The notes under the pieces: generated by a model
Database searches by the model: none
Told to the model about the DNA's origin: nothing
What the model saw: only the letters and a program-made list of their open reading frames with translations
Program-made: the position numbers and the translations under genes
Assembly: GCF_029784135.1 (NCBI RefSeq)
Contig: NC_073745.1
Span: 238,051,664 to 238,115,663, forward strand
Source of the DNA: Toxorhynchites rutilus septentrionalis
Taxonomy: Eukaryota; Arthropoda; Insecta; Diptera; Culicidae
Direction of reading: 5' to 3'
Length of the DNA: 64,000 nucleotides
Shown: piece by piece, positions 9,121 to 21,157 of the stretch
Numbering within the stretch: position 1 is the first letter of the stretch
Layout: the number at the start of each line of letters is the position of its first letter

Positions 9121-11600
9121 CTCTTGTCACAAAAAATCTGTTATTCATAGGACAATTTGACGAAAAGAAAAACACAGACAACTTTTGCTCATTTTCAATA
9201 CTCAGAGTTGACAGTTGACACTTGTCTCAGGTCAAATTCGACCAGAGGCTCCCCGTTTCATACAGATTGGAGCGCTCGAGGTCTATTCTCGTTAAACAAT
9301 CCGACGCCTTTCAAAGTCTATCCATAACCGGCGACGACTTGCGATCTTGCCGTGACACGTAGGCCAGCAGCAAGCTTGTTATTGTCGAACAAAATCTCTT
9401 CAGCAAATCCTTCTTCTTTCATCGTGCACTTTCCCTAAAGGGAAACTGTTTCCCAAAAGAGGATACGATGTCCTTTGAAGCTAGCTTTGTGGGGCGCGCG
9501 TTGGGCGTCAAACCAGAGAAAGCGAACAAAAAGTGGCAACATCAAAAAAAGAAATCTGTCTTTTGTTTCTAGGCACTCATCATATTTCAACGATATTATT
9601 TTTTTTCACTCGTTCCAACAATCACGAGTGAGTACTGTGTTTTTCAGACCGTGTTTCGCTGTACGGCTGGGCTGTTAGGTCGGCATTGTTGGGTGTGTCT
9701 CGATTCTCTAGAGAATATTTTCTTTTAATTTGTGGAAGCACTCAACCCCTTTCAGGGCTGTCTTATCCACCTCCGAAGAATTTTACTATGACTTTCATCA
9801 AGGTACTTCGATTCAGCTCTTACGAAAAATTGCATGTTCGTGGCGGTTCCTACACAGTTTTGAGTCCAACAGAAACTAACATCGTGCGTTTCGTAAACTT
9901 ATTCTTCGGAAGAAGGAAAAAAAACTTATGCCAGAAATAAATCAAAACAAAGAGAAGCCAGGAACTTCTTATAATCTTACCATCAAACGAAAAACTCACT
10001 CGTGTTTCATCGAGTGGAAATTCCTCCTCCTACAACACCTAACTCAGAACCCAAGGATTCTCGTTGTTGCTCGGGATAAACAAGTAGTGCTGCGAGCGCT
10101 ATCAGGAAGAAACGCTCCGGTGATAATGAAGATGAATTCCGGAAGCTATTTTAGCTCGAGTATATAAGTCACCTTGGGAAGTGCGGTGGTGCGCGGTGTG
10201 GGCGGAGCGACGGGCAAAAATATTAAATTACTGTAAAAGGATCGTTCCTTTCCATCGGCTACTTCCAAAGTGTGTTTGCACGTTGGGCTCGAGTGCCGAC
10301 TGTGGGTTTTTTCCCCGTCCCAAAAGAGGACGGAAAATTAGCTCAAGGATAGTTTCGGACAGCTTCATACCGCGCGTACGCATCTCGGATCACACACACA
10401 GCTGGACCCGCTTCAAGTTATGATGAATGAAGGTGTCTGGCTCTGATTGAATTATGTTCTGTTTATACGTGTTACCTTCTCTCTTTTGCTTCTGGTGGCG
10501 CACTGGGCAAAACAACGAATGCGTAGATTGCCCGAAACTTGATTAGTGCGAAAAAAGGGTTATCCCGGAGTTGGGTAATTTATGCCATCAACTGGACTGC
10601 CCCAAAATTATCCCTCGAGCTCGCCGCAGTTTGTTAACTGGGGGAACGGTAGAAGTTTTAGGATTCGGCTAACAATAACAGATGGAGATGTGAAACAGGC
10701 AACAAAATGTTATTATATTAGTGGCCCATAAATTACACGTTCGTTTCGGCAAAACTAATTAGGGCTTAGAATGTTATAATCGAGCATCGTTTGTTTCATG
10801 ATAAATCGCTCGATACATAACTTGTTCATTTTTATGGATCCTTCTAGCAATTTAAAAAGAGTATCCATTGTCAGTCGTCTCGTGATTTATGTTGCAAATA
10901 GCCGCCCCTATTTCCAAAGCGGAGTTCAATCTGACACATGAATCCTTACGCTGCTCTGCTATTATCTGGATAACGATTCCTCCATCCACTGATGATACAC
11001 GTCTCTTTCTTCGCAAAGGCTGTCGTGGCGGATGGTTGACATTGAAATGTGCCGTCACTGTACATATTATGCAACGAGCGCTTTTTGCCTCCCCCATTAC
11101 GGACTGCTGCTGATGATGATGGTCGGCAGGACTTTTGGAACATATTCAAAAGAAATGACTGGTAAAAATGAGGCACCAAACTGAGGCTCTCACGCGTGGT
11201 CATCAATAAGGGAGGCAAATGAGTGGGGAGGAGTCCGAGGAGTCAAGTGGCTTTTTTTCTGCTAGCAGCAGAACAAAGAAGGAAATAATCATCCGAAATG
11301 GATTTTTGCCGATCTTGCCAAATCGCCATCATTTGCGCTCTCCTTTCTGACCCTCGCAATGAGTCTAAGATTGGGAAATTGACGCCACTATCAGGCGGTA
11401 GTGGCTTTTCGTGCTCTGTCATAGTTAATGTTTGTGCGGGATTGTTGCTGGACGAATTGAAATTTCTGGCGATGGTTCCAGGAAGTCATCAATCATGGTA
11501 TTTGATGTAAAGAAATTTCCCGCAGAATCATCCATTCGCTGTCTGCTTCTGCGATTGTCTTCAAATTTTATCCATATAGAGTAGTGGAGGCTAATCAACA
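9121..11600. other. Unique, GC-richer DNA; no gene confirmed
   Basis: No recognisable protein. A short frame at 9468-9572 reads MSFEASFVGRALGVKPEKAN.. for 34 codons but I cannot assign it. Frames at 9,686-10,423 and 10,852-11,218 overlap on several strands without any known motif and are probably chance. The base composition and lack of repeats set it apart from its surroundings; it could be intronic or regulatory DNA of a host gene. Confidence 0.5.
10158..10165 (+). promoter_or_regulatory. Possible TATA box
   Basis: A TATATAAG sequence in GCTCGAGTATATAAGTCACC, followed by a GC-rich stretch (GCGGTGGTGCGCGGTGTGGG). It resembles a core promoter in an otherwise AT-rich setting, but no supported transcript start or gene follows. 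Confidence 0.25.
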
Positions 11601-12984
11601 TTCCATTTCCCCAAGTTCAAATGAGACTATTTTTATGATACCGTCTCCTATATTAGTGACCTTTACTTCGAGACTATCTTTAAACTGCTACCTTTGAAAT
11701 GTTTGAATTTTTTGGGAATTAAAATTATTGGAAAGAAAACGAAAATTTATAGAAGAATTCTCGTTCAATTTTTATCTGGCCATAAAAAAAATAAATTTTG
11801 ATTTTGAAATTTGAATGGAAAGCATCTTCGAAATCCTACGAAGTTGTGATTGTGTGGTTTTAATTCTTCCCTGTTGTTAACGTAGGATTACGAAATTATT
11901 CTATTCAGTTCGGATATTATTCTACCAAAAAACAGCGTTCAATGATCAACACTTTAATAAACATTTTTGTGGTCCTAAAAAAGACCGACGATTCGCGTAG
12001 TTTGTTGTAACTCCTTCGTAGCTTTAGCAAAAAAAACCCAATTTCAAATACTAAGAATAGACTGTCAACCTTAACAAAGTCTGTTGACTGCTCGATAGAG
12101 CGGTATTGGAAAAGAAATCGCAAATGACATATTTTATGCAATCGCACAGCGCGGAGACAAACCAGCCCAGGAGGGGCTTGGTTCGCTGCTTCTTATTCGT
12201 TTTTGTACGATCATTCATCAACACACTGAGCGGATGTTTAGAGCGACGAGAACGAATCCCACTAGCATCTGTATCAAATTCTGTAGTATTAAAAATATTG
12301 TTTGCATAGAAAAATCTGTTCTACTTGCTGATTTGGAAGCTTAATTTTGTTGTTGTTATAATCATAAAAAACCGATTGGTGGGAAGCATAGTGAGAATAT
12401 TAACCTTCCTATACTCGCGCATAGATCTGACAGACCGAGAATTAATGAGGTGGCTGAAGTCATTTAGACTATTAAAACTGAATGAAGATAAAGAAAAAAT
12501 AAATTTTCTGGAGTTTTTCCATTCAATTATATCTTTTTCTTTGAATAAATACCAATAACGCCTAAAAATACACAATAGCAATATTACAGAGACGCGCACA
12601 GTCTGTGAGTACACGAGTTAAGATTTTTCGTGCGGCCGAGTTACGATTTTTCGTGCGAGTATAGGAGTGTTAAAAACGATTCTTCTAAACGTCGGAAACA
12701 CAAGCGAACCGTCAATTTTTTTATGTACGACTACGTCTTTCAGTGAGAGTGCCAAATCAGAAAACAGGTCAGGTTTTTATGAAATAGTTTTAACGTTAAT
12801 AACTATTTTTTCTTTTTTTAAATTTTCTACATGACTTCTATTTTAAAAAGTTAAAAAATATGTATTTAGATATTGCAAATTAAAGTTTTTTTTGTAAATC
12901 AAAAAAAGTACTATTTTTTTCTCAGTGTATATTTTTTCACATTTAAACATTAATACACTATAACTCTTTCTGAGACACTATTTC
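11601..12984. other. AT-rich DNA, no gene
   Basis: No recognisable coding segment; the 12,321-12,614 frames on the two strands are AT-rich low-complexity translations. Near 12,724 a piece (TACGACTACGTC..GTGCCAAATCAG..AACAGGTCA) recurs at about 40,173-40,225, where it reads GACGTAGGACTATG. It is a fragment of a repeat with the same terminal motif as the histone-bearing element. Confidence 0.5.
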
Positions 12985-13218
12985 GGTACGACTTATAATA
13001 GGAGTACCGGTAAGGTTCTTCGTTTTTTTTCAAAAATTAATGCTTTATTCTGAAAAATGGTTACAAATTTAAGTTTAAAATTATTGCCCATCGCTAGTCA
13101 CAACTTTTTCCCATCTTTCTGGCAATTCACGGATCCTTTTGCGGAAATAATCGGTCGGTTTGTCGGCTAACCACGGATCAATCCAACTTTTGACTCCATC
13201 AGAATTAGTTCCATTGGT
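12985..13218 (-). pseudogene. Mariner transposase 3'-end remnant
   Basis: Read from 13,218 leftwards on the minus strand, the sequence gives VKSWIDPWLADKPTDYFRKR then IRELPERWEKVVTSDGQ, the conserved C-terminal region of mariner transposases. It is followed by stops and a TACCGGTACTCCTATTATAA tail. The N-terminal part is missing; the SINE beginning at about 13,223 abuts the break. Confidence 0.65.
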
Positions 13219-13222
13219 GCTA

Positions 13223-13486
13223 GTGCACCCGTGGCCGAGAGGTTAGCGTCTCACATTATCATGCCGGGTGTTCGGGTTCGATTCCCGTTCTGGCCGGAGG
13301 ATTTTTCGTCAAAGAAATTTCCTTCGACTTGCACTGTGGTCACGCGTATTTAAGAGCTTGCCCCTCGGAATACATTCAAGGCGTGTTATTTGGCTTAAGA
13401 AATCTCAACTAAGTATTAATAAATGACGCTAGTTAAAGCATACGTTGAGACGGCAAAAGGGAACGTTAACGTCATTCAAGAAGAAG
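13223..13486 (+). mobile_element. tRNA-derived SINE, family 1 (Feilai-like), copy 1
   Basis: About 264 bp. The 5' part is tRNA-like: box A in GTGGCCGAGAGGTTAGCG and box B in GGTTCGATTCCCG, about 45 bp apart, so it carries an internal RNA polymerase III promoter. A conserved non-tRNA body follows (GACTTGCACTGTGGTCACGC.., CATTCAAGGCG.., TACGTTGAGACGGC) and a short AAGAAG triplet tail. The same body is seen at 51,551-51,812 and 57,451-57,729. The tRNA head plus triplet tail resembles the mosquito Feilai family; the name is an inference. Confidence 0.9.
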
Positions 13487-14190
13487 TGCTTTTCAGAACT
13501 ATTTTTTTCCCAAAGGGTTTCCGCTGTGGACTTGTAACTTCAAGCGTCCAGAGGTACGTTTCCACCGGAGAACCGTGCGTCGGGTCTTCGGCTATCGACC
13601 CAACATACACAGTAACGTAATTTTGTTTGGTTTCGCGTCGATTTTTGATGCCGTCTGGTGGAAAATATTTCTGTACTTTAGAATCACACGCATACATTGT
13701 TATTTTCAATCCGTTGCCAGAATTATACTGAAGTGGGTAAGAAAATACAAAATATAATCGCCCGTGATCGAGTGTACGTCAACTGACAAATAGCCTGTTT
13801 GAGTATTGTTCTCACGAAGGCAAGAATGAATCATCAGTCAACCATTTTCAACTGCTTCTACAAAAGAATCGAACTTTTCGACTCAATTACAACTTTTAGA
13901 ATAGTCTTTTTTTTAAAGGCTACAATTTTAAAAGATATAGTTGGAGATGAGAGTAGCGACAAACCACGCAAACCATCGTCCCTTTCCAGGGCTACCAAAA
14001 TTAACTCCTAAAAAAATTATGAATATACTTTCGATGCATTCCAAAACAATATCCGAAATAATGAACAAGAGTATTGACTGAAATAATTTTGTAGTCCTAC
14101 TTTACCGATGCGATCGAGTCTGACAAGCACTGCATTTGACGTAGCATTTTCAAGCGGTGGTATTTAAAAATCGTGCCTCGACGCTACATT
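13487..14190 (+). repeat. Decayed relic of the histone-bearing repeat family
   Basis: Contains a stem-loop-like sequence at about 13,977 (GTCCCTTTCCAGGGCTACCAAA), a TTCTCACGAAGGCAAGAATGAATCA segment also seen near 28,515 and a terminal-like GTAGTCCTACTTTACCGATG at about 14,090. The order matches relics at 28-29 kb and 32-33.5 kb. No coding capacity. Confidence 0.45.
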
Positions 14191-14430
14191 AGCTGCTTTT
14201 TATAGACAACACGTTTAGGATATCACAGAAAAGGAAACAATGAATGTATGGGAAAATAATGTATATAATAGCATATGTATGGGAAGATGGAAATGTAAAT
14301 TATGACATTTGAAACATATGACATATGAAAATAATCTCAACGAATTTAAGTTTCGACTAATATCCAAATCAACACAATCTATTCGTAGCAAATATAGATA
14401 TTAGCGTTAAAAATAACTCATGAAAACATG
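14191..14430. other. AT-rich DNA, no gene
   Basis: Short ATGTAT-rich simple stretch around 14,240-14,330; nothing else recognised. Confidence 0.5.
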
Positions 14431-14582
14431 TTTTTTTTTTATCTGTATTATAGTGATTTTCAACTCATTTGGCTGGTTCGTCACTTTTACTTCCATTTTT
14501 GGAAGAATGTCGGGAGTGAGAATTGAACTCGTGACCTTCAGCGTGAGAGGCATGGATGTTACCACTACGCCAGATCGCCTCC
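14431..14582 (-). mobile_element. tRNA-derived SINE, family 2, copy 1
   Basis: Minus-strand reading starts GGAGGCGATCTGGCGTAGTG and contains GTAGTGGTAACATCC (A-box region) and GGTCACGAGTTCAATTC (B box). The tail is a conserved AAAAATGGAAGTAAAAGTGACG followed by CACTATAATACAG and a poly-A-like run. A second copy is at 40,318-40,458. The head differs from SINE family 1. Confidence 0.82.
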
Positions 14583-15004
14583 ATGTTTTGTGATCAAGAA
14601 AAAAACCAACCCTTGTGCAAAGGTCATGATCTGTATTAGGCGGGCCCGGAAATTTAATGTACATTATGAGTTATGGAAACCGTCTGACTAGATTGACGAA
14701 AACAAAAGCGTTTAAATGTGATGTGTATGTAAAAACAAATGAGCAAAATGGATGAATGGGCATTACAAATCGATTTTACAACATGACAACGCCAGAATAC
14801 ATACTTCGAAAAAAAAAGTAGACAGAGTTATATAAACAAACACAATGTGAAGACTTTTTTTTGTGACTCTGTATGCTTTTTCATACATAGTTATACAGTT
14901 ATGTACGATTTCGTCGAAATCTGGGCAGGTGAAAAAAGGCCGATTTTTAAGCGATCTTCATCGATTTTTTAAAATATTTTTCAAATTTTATATATTTTTA
15001 TATC
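14583..15004. other. AT-rich DNA, no gene
   Basis: No coding or repeat signature recognised apart from poly-A/poly-T runs. Confidence 0.5.
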
Positions 15005-16182
15005 CCATGGCAAACCTATATAGTGGTTCTCAGTTTTCTGTGAAAAGTGGTAGTTTTGTTTCTTAGCACAAAATATTAGACCCGTTTTTTTATTAGGGTG
15101 CCCATTTTTATTTTAGGGTAGTCCGAAAAATCACTTTTTCCCAAAAATGTTTTTTTTCAAAAATTCATAACTTTTGAATTTCTGGACCGATTCAGAGGAT
15201 CGACATATCAAATTAAAGCCAATTACTAGTTTTATTTTGGAAAAATATTACAGTTGCAAAAAAATTATTTTGTTTTCGCAATATTCAATTGTATTCGTTT
15301 TTTATTGTTTATACAGGCTTTGGACTAGAGGGCGCTATATTTTTTATATTTTCTCTTGAAAGGTGAGGTTTTCTACATAACATATCCAAAAATCCGAGAG
15401 GAGTTTTTTTGTTGTTCTTGAGTTATGATTTTTCAAAGTTAACCGATGGTCCGAAAAATTATTCTTCCCCTTTTATCCAAAAAGACTTTTTTGAAAAAAA
15501 TCAAAACTCTTGAATTACTCGACTGATACAGATGATCAACATATTAAATTGAATCCAATGAGCTAGTCTTCCTTGAAAAATAACTATACTTCCGAAAAAA
15601 ATAGATTCTGGTCCTAGTCTAGTTGCATAGGAATAATGAATGAAGACGGAAAACATGTTAACTTTGAGAAATAATGACTCAAAAACGAAAATACCCTGAC
15701 TTTTGGATATGTTATGCAGAAAAATCCTCAGCTCTCAAGAGAAAAATTAGAAAAAATATAGCGCTCTCTATCTTTAATTGACTCAACAATGAAAAACAAA
15801 TACAATCACTAATTACGAAAGCAAAATCCAAATTTTTCGCAAGTGTGGTATGTTTTCAAAGAATAATAACTCATTAACTTCAATTTGATATGTCGATCAT
15901 CTCAATCGATTCAGTAGTCGAAATATAATGAATTTAAAAAAAGTCATTCTTGGAAAAATCATTGAAAAATCATAACTCAAAAACCAAAAAAACCGTATGG
16001 TGTGTTTATTGTTGGTATTGTTGAATATGGTATGTAACATAAAATCAGCTTTCAAGAAAAATATATTAAAAAATATAGTGTCCTCTAGTCTAAAGCTATG
16101 TAAACAATAAAAACCAAATACAATCAAAGATAATTAAATTAAAATCCAAAATTTTCACTATATCGGTTCGCCACGAAATGGC
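15005..16182. repeat. Palindromic repeat family B, uninterrupted copy
   Basis: About 1.18 kb. The left end, CCATGGCAAACCTATATAGT, is mirrored near 16,155-16,182 (CACTATATCGGTTCGCCACG). Internally, blocks such as GATCGACATATCAAATTAAA (about 15,198) and their complements (TTCAATTTGATATGTCGATC at about 15,880) alternate in orientation, as do TAGAGGGCGCTATATTTTTT and its complement. This copy shows the junction ACCCGTTTTTTTATTAGGGTG that is split by the histone element at 5.8-8.3 kb. Frames at 15,174 and 15,897 are shadows of it. Confidence 0.8.
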
Positions 16183-16189
16183 TATATGT

Positions 16190-16625
16190 TGAAAAACGAA
16201 TGCTATGTGGAATGCTAAATTGAATAGAAATAAAAATGAATCTTCATTGATCATTCCTACATAATGACGGTTTTCCGCAGTAGACGAAGTATTTATTGCG
16301 CTTGTTCTTTTTTTCCTTGAATAGAATGATGCAAGATGGTTAGACACGATTGTTTTCGCAATGGTTTTGATATATTCAAACTGTATCAGTGTCTGCTTCG
16401 TTAGCTGCTCGTTTTGCTCGCCACAGATTGGACCAATCAGAATGTGAGATTTTAATTTCAATAATGTTTGACATTTTTCATTTGTTCAATAGTTTGTTTG
16501 TTTTTTTTCTTGATTTTCTTTATTGTGATAGATGGATAGAGACATTTCCAATCGATCGATGCACACATTCCTGAGAACTATCAAGAAATGGCTAAATTGT
16601 AAGCGTTAGGAGCAGGGCTCTGCAT
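16190..16625 (-). repeat. Relic of the histone-element 5' region
   Basis: CACAGATTGGACCAATCAGAATGTG and the following TTTGACATTTTTCA..TTCAATAG, AGAGACATTTCCAATCGATCGATG parallel 48,830-48,970 of copy 3 (GGACCAATCAAAAATGGG, TGACAATGCTTGATATTTCA, ATATATTTCCTATCAATTGATG). Diverged and non-coding. A similar relic lies at 41,180-41,640. Confidence 0.5.
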
Positions 16626-16884
16626 AGTCATAGTCAACTGAGGATAGTCAGTTGACTATTTGACTCACTATATCCTTATTCAGTTAGTAATGACTTTTGG
16701 TTTCTTCACGCAGTTTCTCCGCTAAAACGACTAAACAGTCAGTCGGACGTTTAGTCGCTATCTCCCTCTACCGACTCGACTATATCATTTAATTCTTCTC
16801 AGTCAAATTGTCCTCATTACATTTTGAAGTGACTTCCCCCAAAACGAATTCGTTCCTCTTTTTCTCTCTCCCATATACGTTGAC
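16626..16884. other. No gene; AGTCA-rich stretch
   Basis: AGTCATAGTCAACTGAGGATAG and neighbouring AGTCAGTTGACTATTTGACT form imperfect short repeats; nothing else recognised. Confidence 0.4.
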
Positions 16885-17272
16885 ATTAGGATGCCAATGA
16901 AAATGGTCATCTCTAATTTCAAAAAGTTACCCCATAAAAAATATTCACCACCTCGAAAAAACACCCTATGCCAAATATCAGCTAAATCGGACTTACGGGA
17001 GTTACGGGACTTGAAAATCCAAAAATCACCCATGGGGGGAGATCGGGGTTTTAGAAAAAAAAAATGGTGCCAAATGTCTTAAAATTGCATGAAACGTTGA
17101 GATCTAGTGTCATCTCGAAAAAATTTTTTTGTCAAAAATCGACACTCTTGGACTTATTTTTTTTTCCGGAATACGAGATGAAACGTATGGTTTGAAGTGC
17201 CAATAAAAATAGTTATCTCGATTTTTCATTCGGAACTTGCTGCGAAATGTTGATTTGCACGGTGAATATTTT
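16885..17272 (+). repeat. Dispersed repeat family C, copy 1
   Basis: Starts ATTAGGATGCCAATGAAAAT and shares ordered blocks with 40,647-41,040: GTTACCCCATAAAAAATATTCACCACCTCG, AATCGGACTTACGGGAG, ATTGCATGAAACGTTGAGATCTA, CAATAAAAATAGTTATCTCGATTTTTCA. No protein-coding signature; internal frames on both strands are shadows. Confidence 0.8.
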
Positions 17273-18127
17273 TTTTTTAGATTTGGGTTATTATGTAGAG
17301 ATATACTGTTCACTTTTCCATTCCTAACATTGTATTAAACATTATATTTTAGGGAAATTCGGCGGACGCAGTAAACCCTTATTTTTCGTCATTAACCCTC
17401 GGGGTTAATGTAATTTCTGCAATTTGCAAAGTACGACATCATGTACTCACACACACTAACATACATACTGTCGCTTCCATTCCTTTTAATCCCATTACCC
17501 GCAAGATGAAAATTTACAAAACCTAAAAACTGGAAAGCAATTCACTTTCTTTTTTTCCACCTCTCTTCGCTACTGATGCTACTGCTGGTAATAAGTTCGG
17601 TTCTGTCGATGACGCCCGGTTGATGAGGAAATGCTTTTAACCTGTCCCACTTTTCTCAGCGCGGCCAACGCTGGCTGAGCTCTTCATTAGGCGGATGGCT
17701 GAAGATAATTTCTTCTGCCGAAGTGAGCCCGAGGAGATGCGATTTCCCGCCATACTCACCGGAATGGCGGCCCGTGGATGACGATGACGAGGAGCGTCGG
17801 AGGGATCGGGTAAAAACATGTTGACAGGGTATGGAGGTTCAACATGAGCAGCGTTTTCCTTTCACGTTTCGTTCGAGTAGATCTCGCGCGTATACGAGAT
17901 GAGAGTATTAAAGTTTTCCATTCAATTTAATCGACTATCTACTAGTGCTATTTGTTGAGTTTTATCTACTTAGCGCCGAGAGATACAAGGGGCGGGAAAA
18001 TGCGATCTTCGTCTGATGGAGCATTCGAAGTACTACTTAACAAGCAAAGCCACGGTGTAGATTGCGCTCATTCTAGGCAGCAAAATAGCAAAGAACATGT
18101 ACGCACGAAAGTTTTGCTAATACTCAC
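17273..18127. other. Unique DNA flanking exon B; no gene confirmed
   Basis: Presumed intron downstream of the minus-strand exon at 18,128-18,382. A GC-rich minus-strand frame at 17,637-17,819 (MFLPDPSDAPRHRHPRAAIP..) has a donor-like GTGAGTATGG but no good acceptor upstream, so I did not call it an exon. Confidence 0.45.
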
Positions 18128-18382
18128 AATACTAACAGTCTGTTGTTCAATTCCGTTCGAGATTCCCGTTCCGCTGGTGATGATGGCACTGACTCCTCCT
18201 GTGGCTGTTGCTCCGGTTGTAGCAGCGGTCGTGGGGTGGCTACTGGTGACTCCGGTGGCCGTACTGCTGGCGACCACCGAGGATAGCGATGGCAGCGATA
18301 CGACGGCTAGCGACGTGGGCGGTGGGGCACCTCCCGGCGGTACGCCTAATACTGATGCTGGAGAGCTGTACTGACTGACAGT
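18128..18382 (-). CDS. Candidate internal exon B of a Q/G/A-rich host gene
   Basis: Minus-strand, 255 nt, 85 codons, phase 0 at both ends. A TTTCCAG acceptor precedes it (18,383-18,389) and it ends with ATT|GTGAGT (donor at 18,127). It reads TVSQYSSPASVLGVPPGGAP and continues rich in Ser, Thr, Ala, Val, Gly, with no domain I recognise. Low-complexity composition of this kind is common in the disordered parts of insect transcriptional or RNA-binding regulators. It is phase-compatible with the candidate exon at 23,872-24,180. I cannot identify the protein. The plus-strand frame over the same bases (17,952-18,374) is a shadow. Confidence 0.5.
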
Positions 18383-19584
18383 CTGGAAACAGAAGCGTGT
18401 TATTTTGCTCGATTAATATAAACGGACCGTGAACGGGGAGATAACTGAGGACAGAGATTTTTTACGCTTCTAACAATAGCGGAATTGCGATAGATGGCGA
18501 GAATGACGGTATAATTATATCGGATTAATAATAAAATTATTAATTTATGAAATGTGATTTACAATTCTCATTAGTGAGCATAAACTTAGATCGAGTGTAT
18601 TCCGCTGTTGTTTCTATATATACGAATACTGAAAATGCGATAAAAATAAATCTTTCACCATGTTGCAATTATTTTCAATCGTTTAGCGTTTTTATCTGGA
18701 TATTTTGTCCTGGGATGTTACTTTCTTTTCTTTTATTTATTTTTTATTTTATATTCTCGCTTTCAATCTACTGGGCTGGTTCTTAGTTTGATAGTTTTTA
18801 GATATTTGTTTTTAATATATAATTCGCGTTGTTCGACATCTGTTTTTGATAAACATCAAAGATTAATAATAACTTTGAAAGTTTCATAGTACCTTTTAAA
18901 GACTTTTAGAAGCTGGTTTTGATCTATTGATTGTTTGTGAGCATGTATGATTGCTTGACGAAACGAATCTTTTTTGTTGATATACGGTCCCGGGACAAGT
19001 GGTTGAAAATAAACACTTCAACGCGCACGATTTTAGAGTTCATGCCCCATGAGCATCCGTGAACACATAGTCAGCCAATATACGTCGTATCCGTAAATGA
19101 CTCACATAGTTTATTGCCAAATTTTGATTCATGCTAAAATAAAATGTCAAAAATGATAAAACAAGCGAAGTCAATTGATTAGTTTCGTATTCCTACGTAA
19201 ACAATGCGGTCAAGTCTGATACTCAGACTACTGAAGGCAATGTTGCATGTTGCATGGAATATCCCCACGGAATGTACACTGCATAAAGCTTTTTCCGACA
19301 TGGATTCACTTTTCAAAATTTTTATTTATTTTATTTTAAACATGATATTTGAACTGATCTTATTTTTAGACGCGTTATTTTAGTACTTAAGTTTTCTAAA
19401 TGAACATTTTCATACGTATTGTTTTTTTTAACAGAGGATACGTTTTATTTCTTCGAATACGATAAATGAAGAATTATTAATGGATTGAAACACTGAGTTC
19501 ATGTTTTTTTCTCAAAGTTTTACACTTTTCCTTTTTCGCTTGAGGTGTGGTCTTATTGTTTTGTCCGATACTGTATTTGAGAAT
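18383..19584 (-). other. Intron between candidate exons A and B, left part
   Basis: No coding signal. Near 19,190-19,245 there is ATTCCTACGTAAACAATGCG..CAAGTCTGATACTCAGAC, which resembles terminal pieces at 14,092 and 51,998 and is probably a fragment of the GACGTAGGACTAC-ended repeat family. Confidence 0.45.
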
Positions 19585-19808
19585 TTTATGAATTTAAGAA
19601 TTTAAGAATTTAAGAATTTAAGAATTTAAGAACTTAAGAATTTAAAAATTTAAGAATTAAAGAATTTAACAATTTAAGAATTCAAGAATTTATGAATTTG
19701 AGAATTTGAGAATTTGAGAATTTGAGAATTTGAGAATTTAAGAATTTAAAAATTTAAAAATTTAAAAATTTAAAAATTTAAAAATTTAAAAATTTGAAAA
19801 TTTTAGGC

Positions 19809-20509
19809 TGTTACCAGACAAAGGTCCAGCTAGAGACCAGCAGGGCGGACTGTTCACGGGTCTCAAACACCCTCTTCCATGCGGTTTCATTTCACAGGGG
19901 CGTTCCTACCCACAATGAGGCAACTCAGAAGGGGGGAAGGACGACATTTCGCGGGTATAGAGTTTATCACTTCGGAATAAGGATTACTCACGGCACTCTG
20001 GTAGAGACTGCCAGTCACCGGATGTTGCGGCTCAGAGTTGAGGGAAACTCGGGGAAACTGACACTGCGTCCTTGAGCTCGGTCCTCCTGGTCGGGTGGGA
20101 AACTCTCCCACAACTCACTCGGGTAACACTCCCCACAATCACACGCACGGACACCGACTCGGACCTTCCTTTTTTTCTACCCGGCGACCTCTTTTTTTAA
20201 TTCCGTCACGCGCTTCAAATCTCACCACTCACGGATTTGGCGCTCCCCACAAAAGTGCTCCGCTTTTCAATCTTTTCTTCTCGACCTCTCCTTCTCTCTT
20301 TTTCTCCAAACTTTCTCCGTTTCCCACTTCATTGTCCTCCTCTTTATTTTTTTGTTCCGTAGGTTCGCATTTCCGTTCAACGTAAACGTCGCAGGGAAGA
20401 TTGAGTAGAGATTGGAATGACTCAAAAACGAACTTATGCAACTTCCCCGTCGACGTTGAGATGGCGCTAGTTGCATGCTGTCAGATTGTGGGATTAACGC
20501 TACGTTACA
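19809..20509 (+). repeat. Core unit 1 of the satellite array (possible solo LTR)
   Basis: 701 bp, GC-richer than its flanks, starting TGTTACCAGACAAAGG and ending GCTACGTTACA. The TG..CA ends with short imperfect inverted repeats (TGTTAC/TGTAAC) would fit a solo long terminal repeat, but I see no flanking target-site duplication, primer-binding site or other LTR. Open frames inside it (93, 96, 74 codons) recur simply because the core recurs, and show no known domain. Confidence 0.6.
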
Positions 20510-21157
20510 AATTTAAGAATTTAAGATTTTAAGATTTAAGAATTTAAGAATTTAAGAATTTAAGAATTTGAGAATTTAAGAATTTAAGAATTTAAGATTT
20601 AAGAATTTAAGAATTTAAGAATTTAAGAATTTAAGAATTTAAGAATTTAAGAATTTAAGAATTTAAGAATTTAAGAATTTAAGAATTTAAGAATTTAAGA
20701 ATTTAAGAATTTAAGAATTTAAGAATTTAAGAATTTAAGAATTTAAGAATTTAAGAATTTAAGAATTTAAGAATTTAAGAATTTAAGAATTTAAGAATTT
20801 AAGAATTTAAGAATTTAAGAATTTAAGAATTTAAGAATTTAAGAATTTAAGAATTTAAGAATTTAAGAATTTAAGAATTTAAGAATTTAAGAATTTAAGA
20901 ATTTAAGAATTTAAGAATTTAAGAATTTAAGAATTTAAGAATTTAAGAATTTAAGAATTTAAGAATTTAAGAATTTAAGAATTTAAGAATTTAAGAATTT
21001 AAGAATTTAAGAATTTAAAAATTTAAGAATTAAAGAATTTAACAATTTAAGAATTCAAGAATTTATGAATTTGAGAATTTGAGAATTTAAGAATTTAAAA
21101 ATTTAAAAATTTAAAAATTTAAAAATTTAAAAATTTAAAAATTTGAAAATTTTAGGC

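Noticed and set aside
13223..13295. tRNA gene
   Set aside because: The tRNA-like head has A and B boxes but continues into a SINE body and does not fold as a complete tRNA with anticodon arm and mature 3' end; three copies share the body.
15174..15359. Frame MNFWTDSEDRHIKL.., similar to MNCWTDSDDMTYQI.. at 29,775-30,017
   Set aside because: The similarity reflects the shared palindromic repeat (family B), with stops and shifts between copies; not a conserved protein.
17637..17819. GC-rich minus-strand frame with GTGAGTATGG donor near exon B
   Set aside because: No convincing acceptor within the upstream sequence and no similarity recognised; not enough to call an exon.
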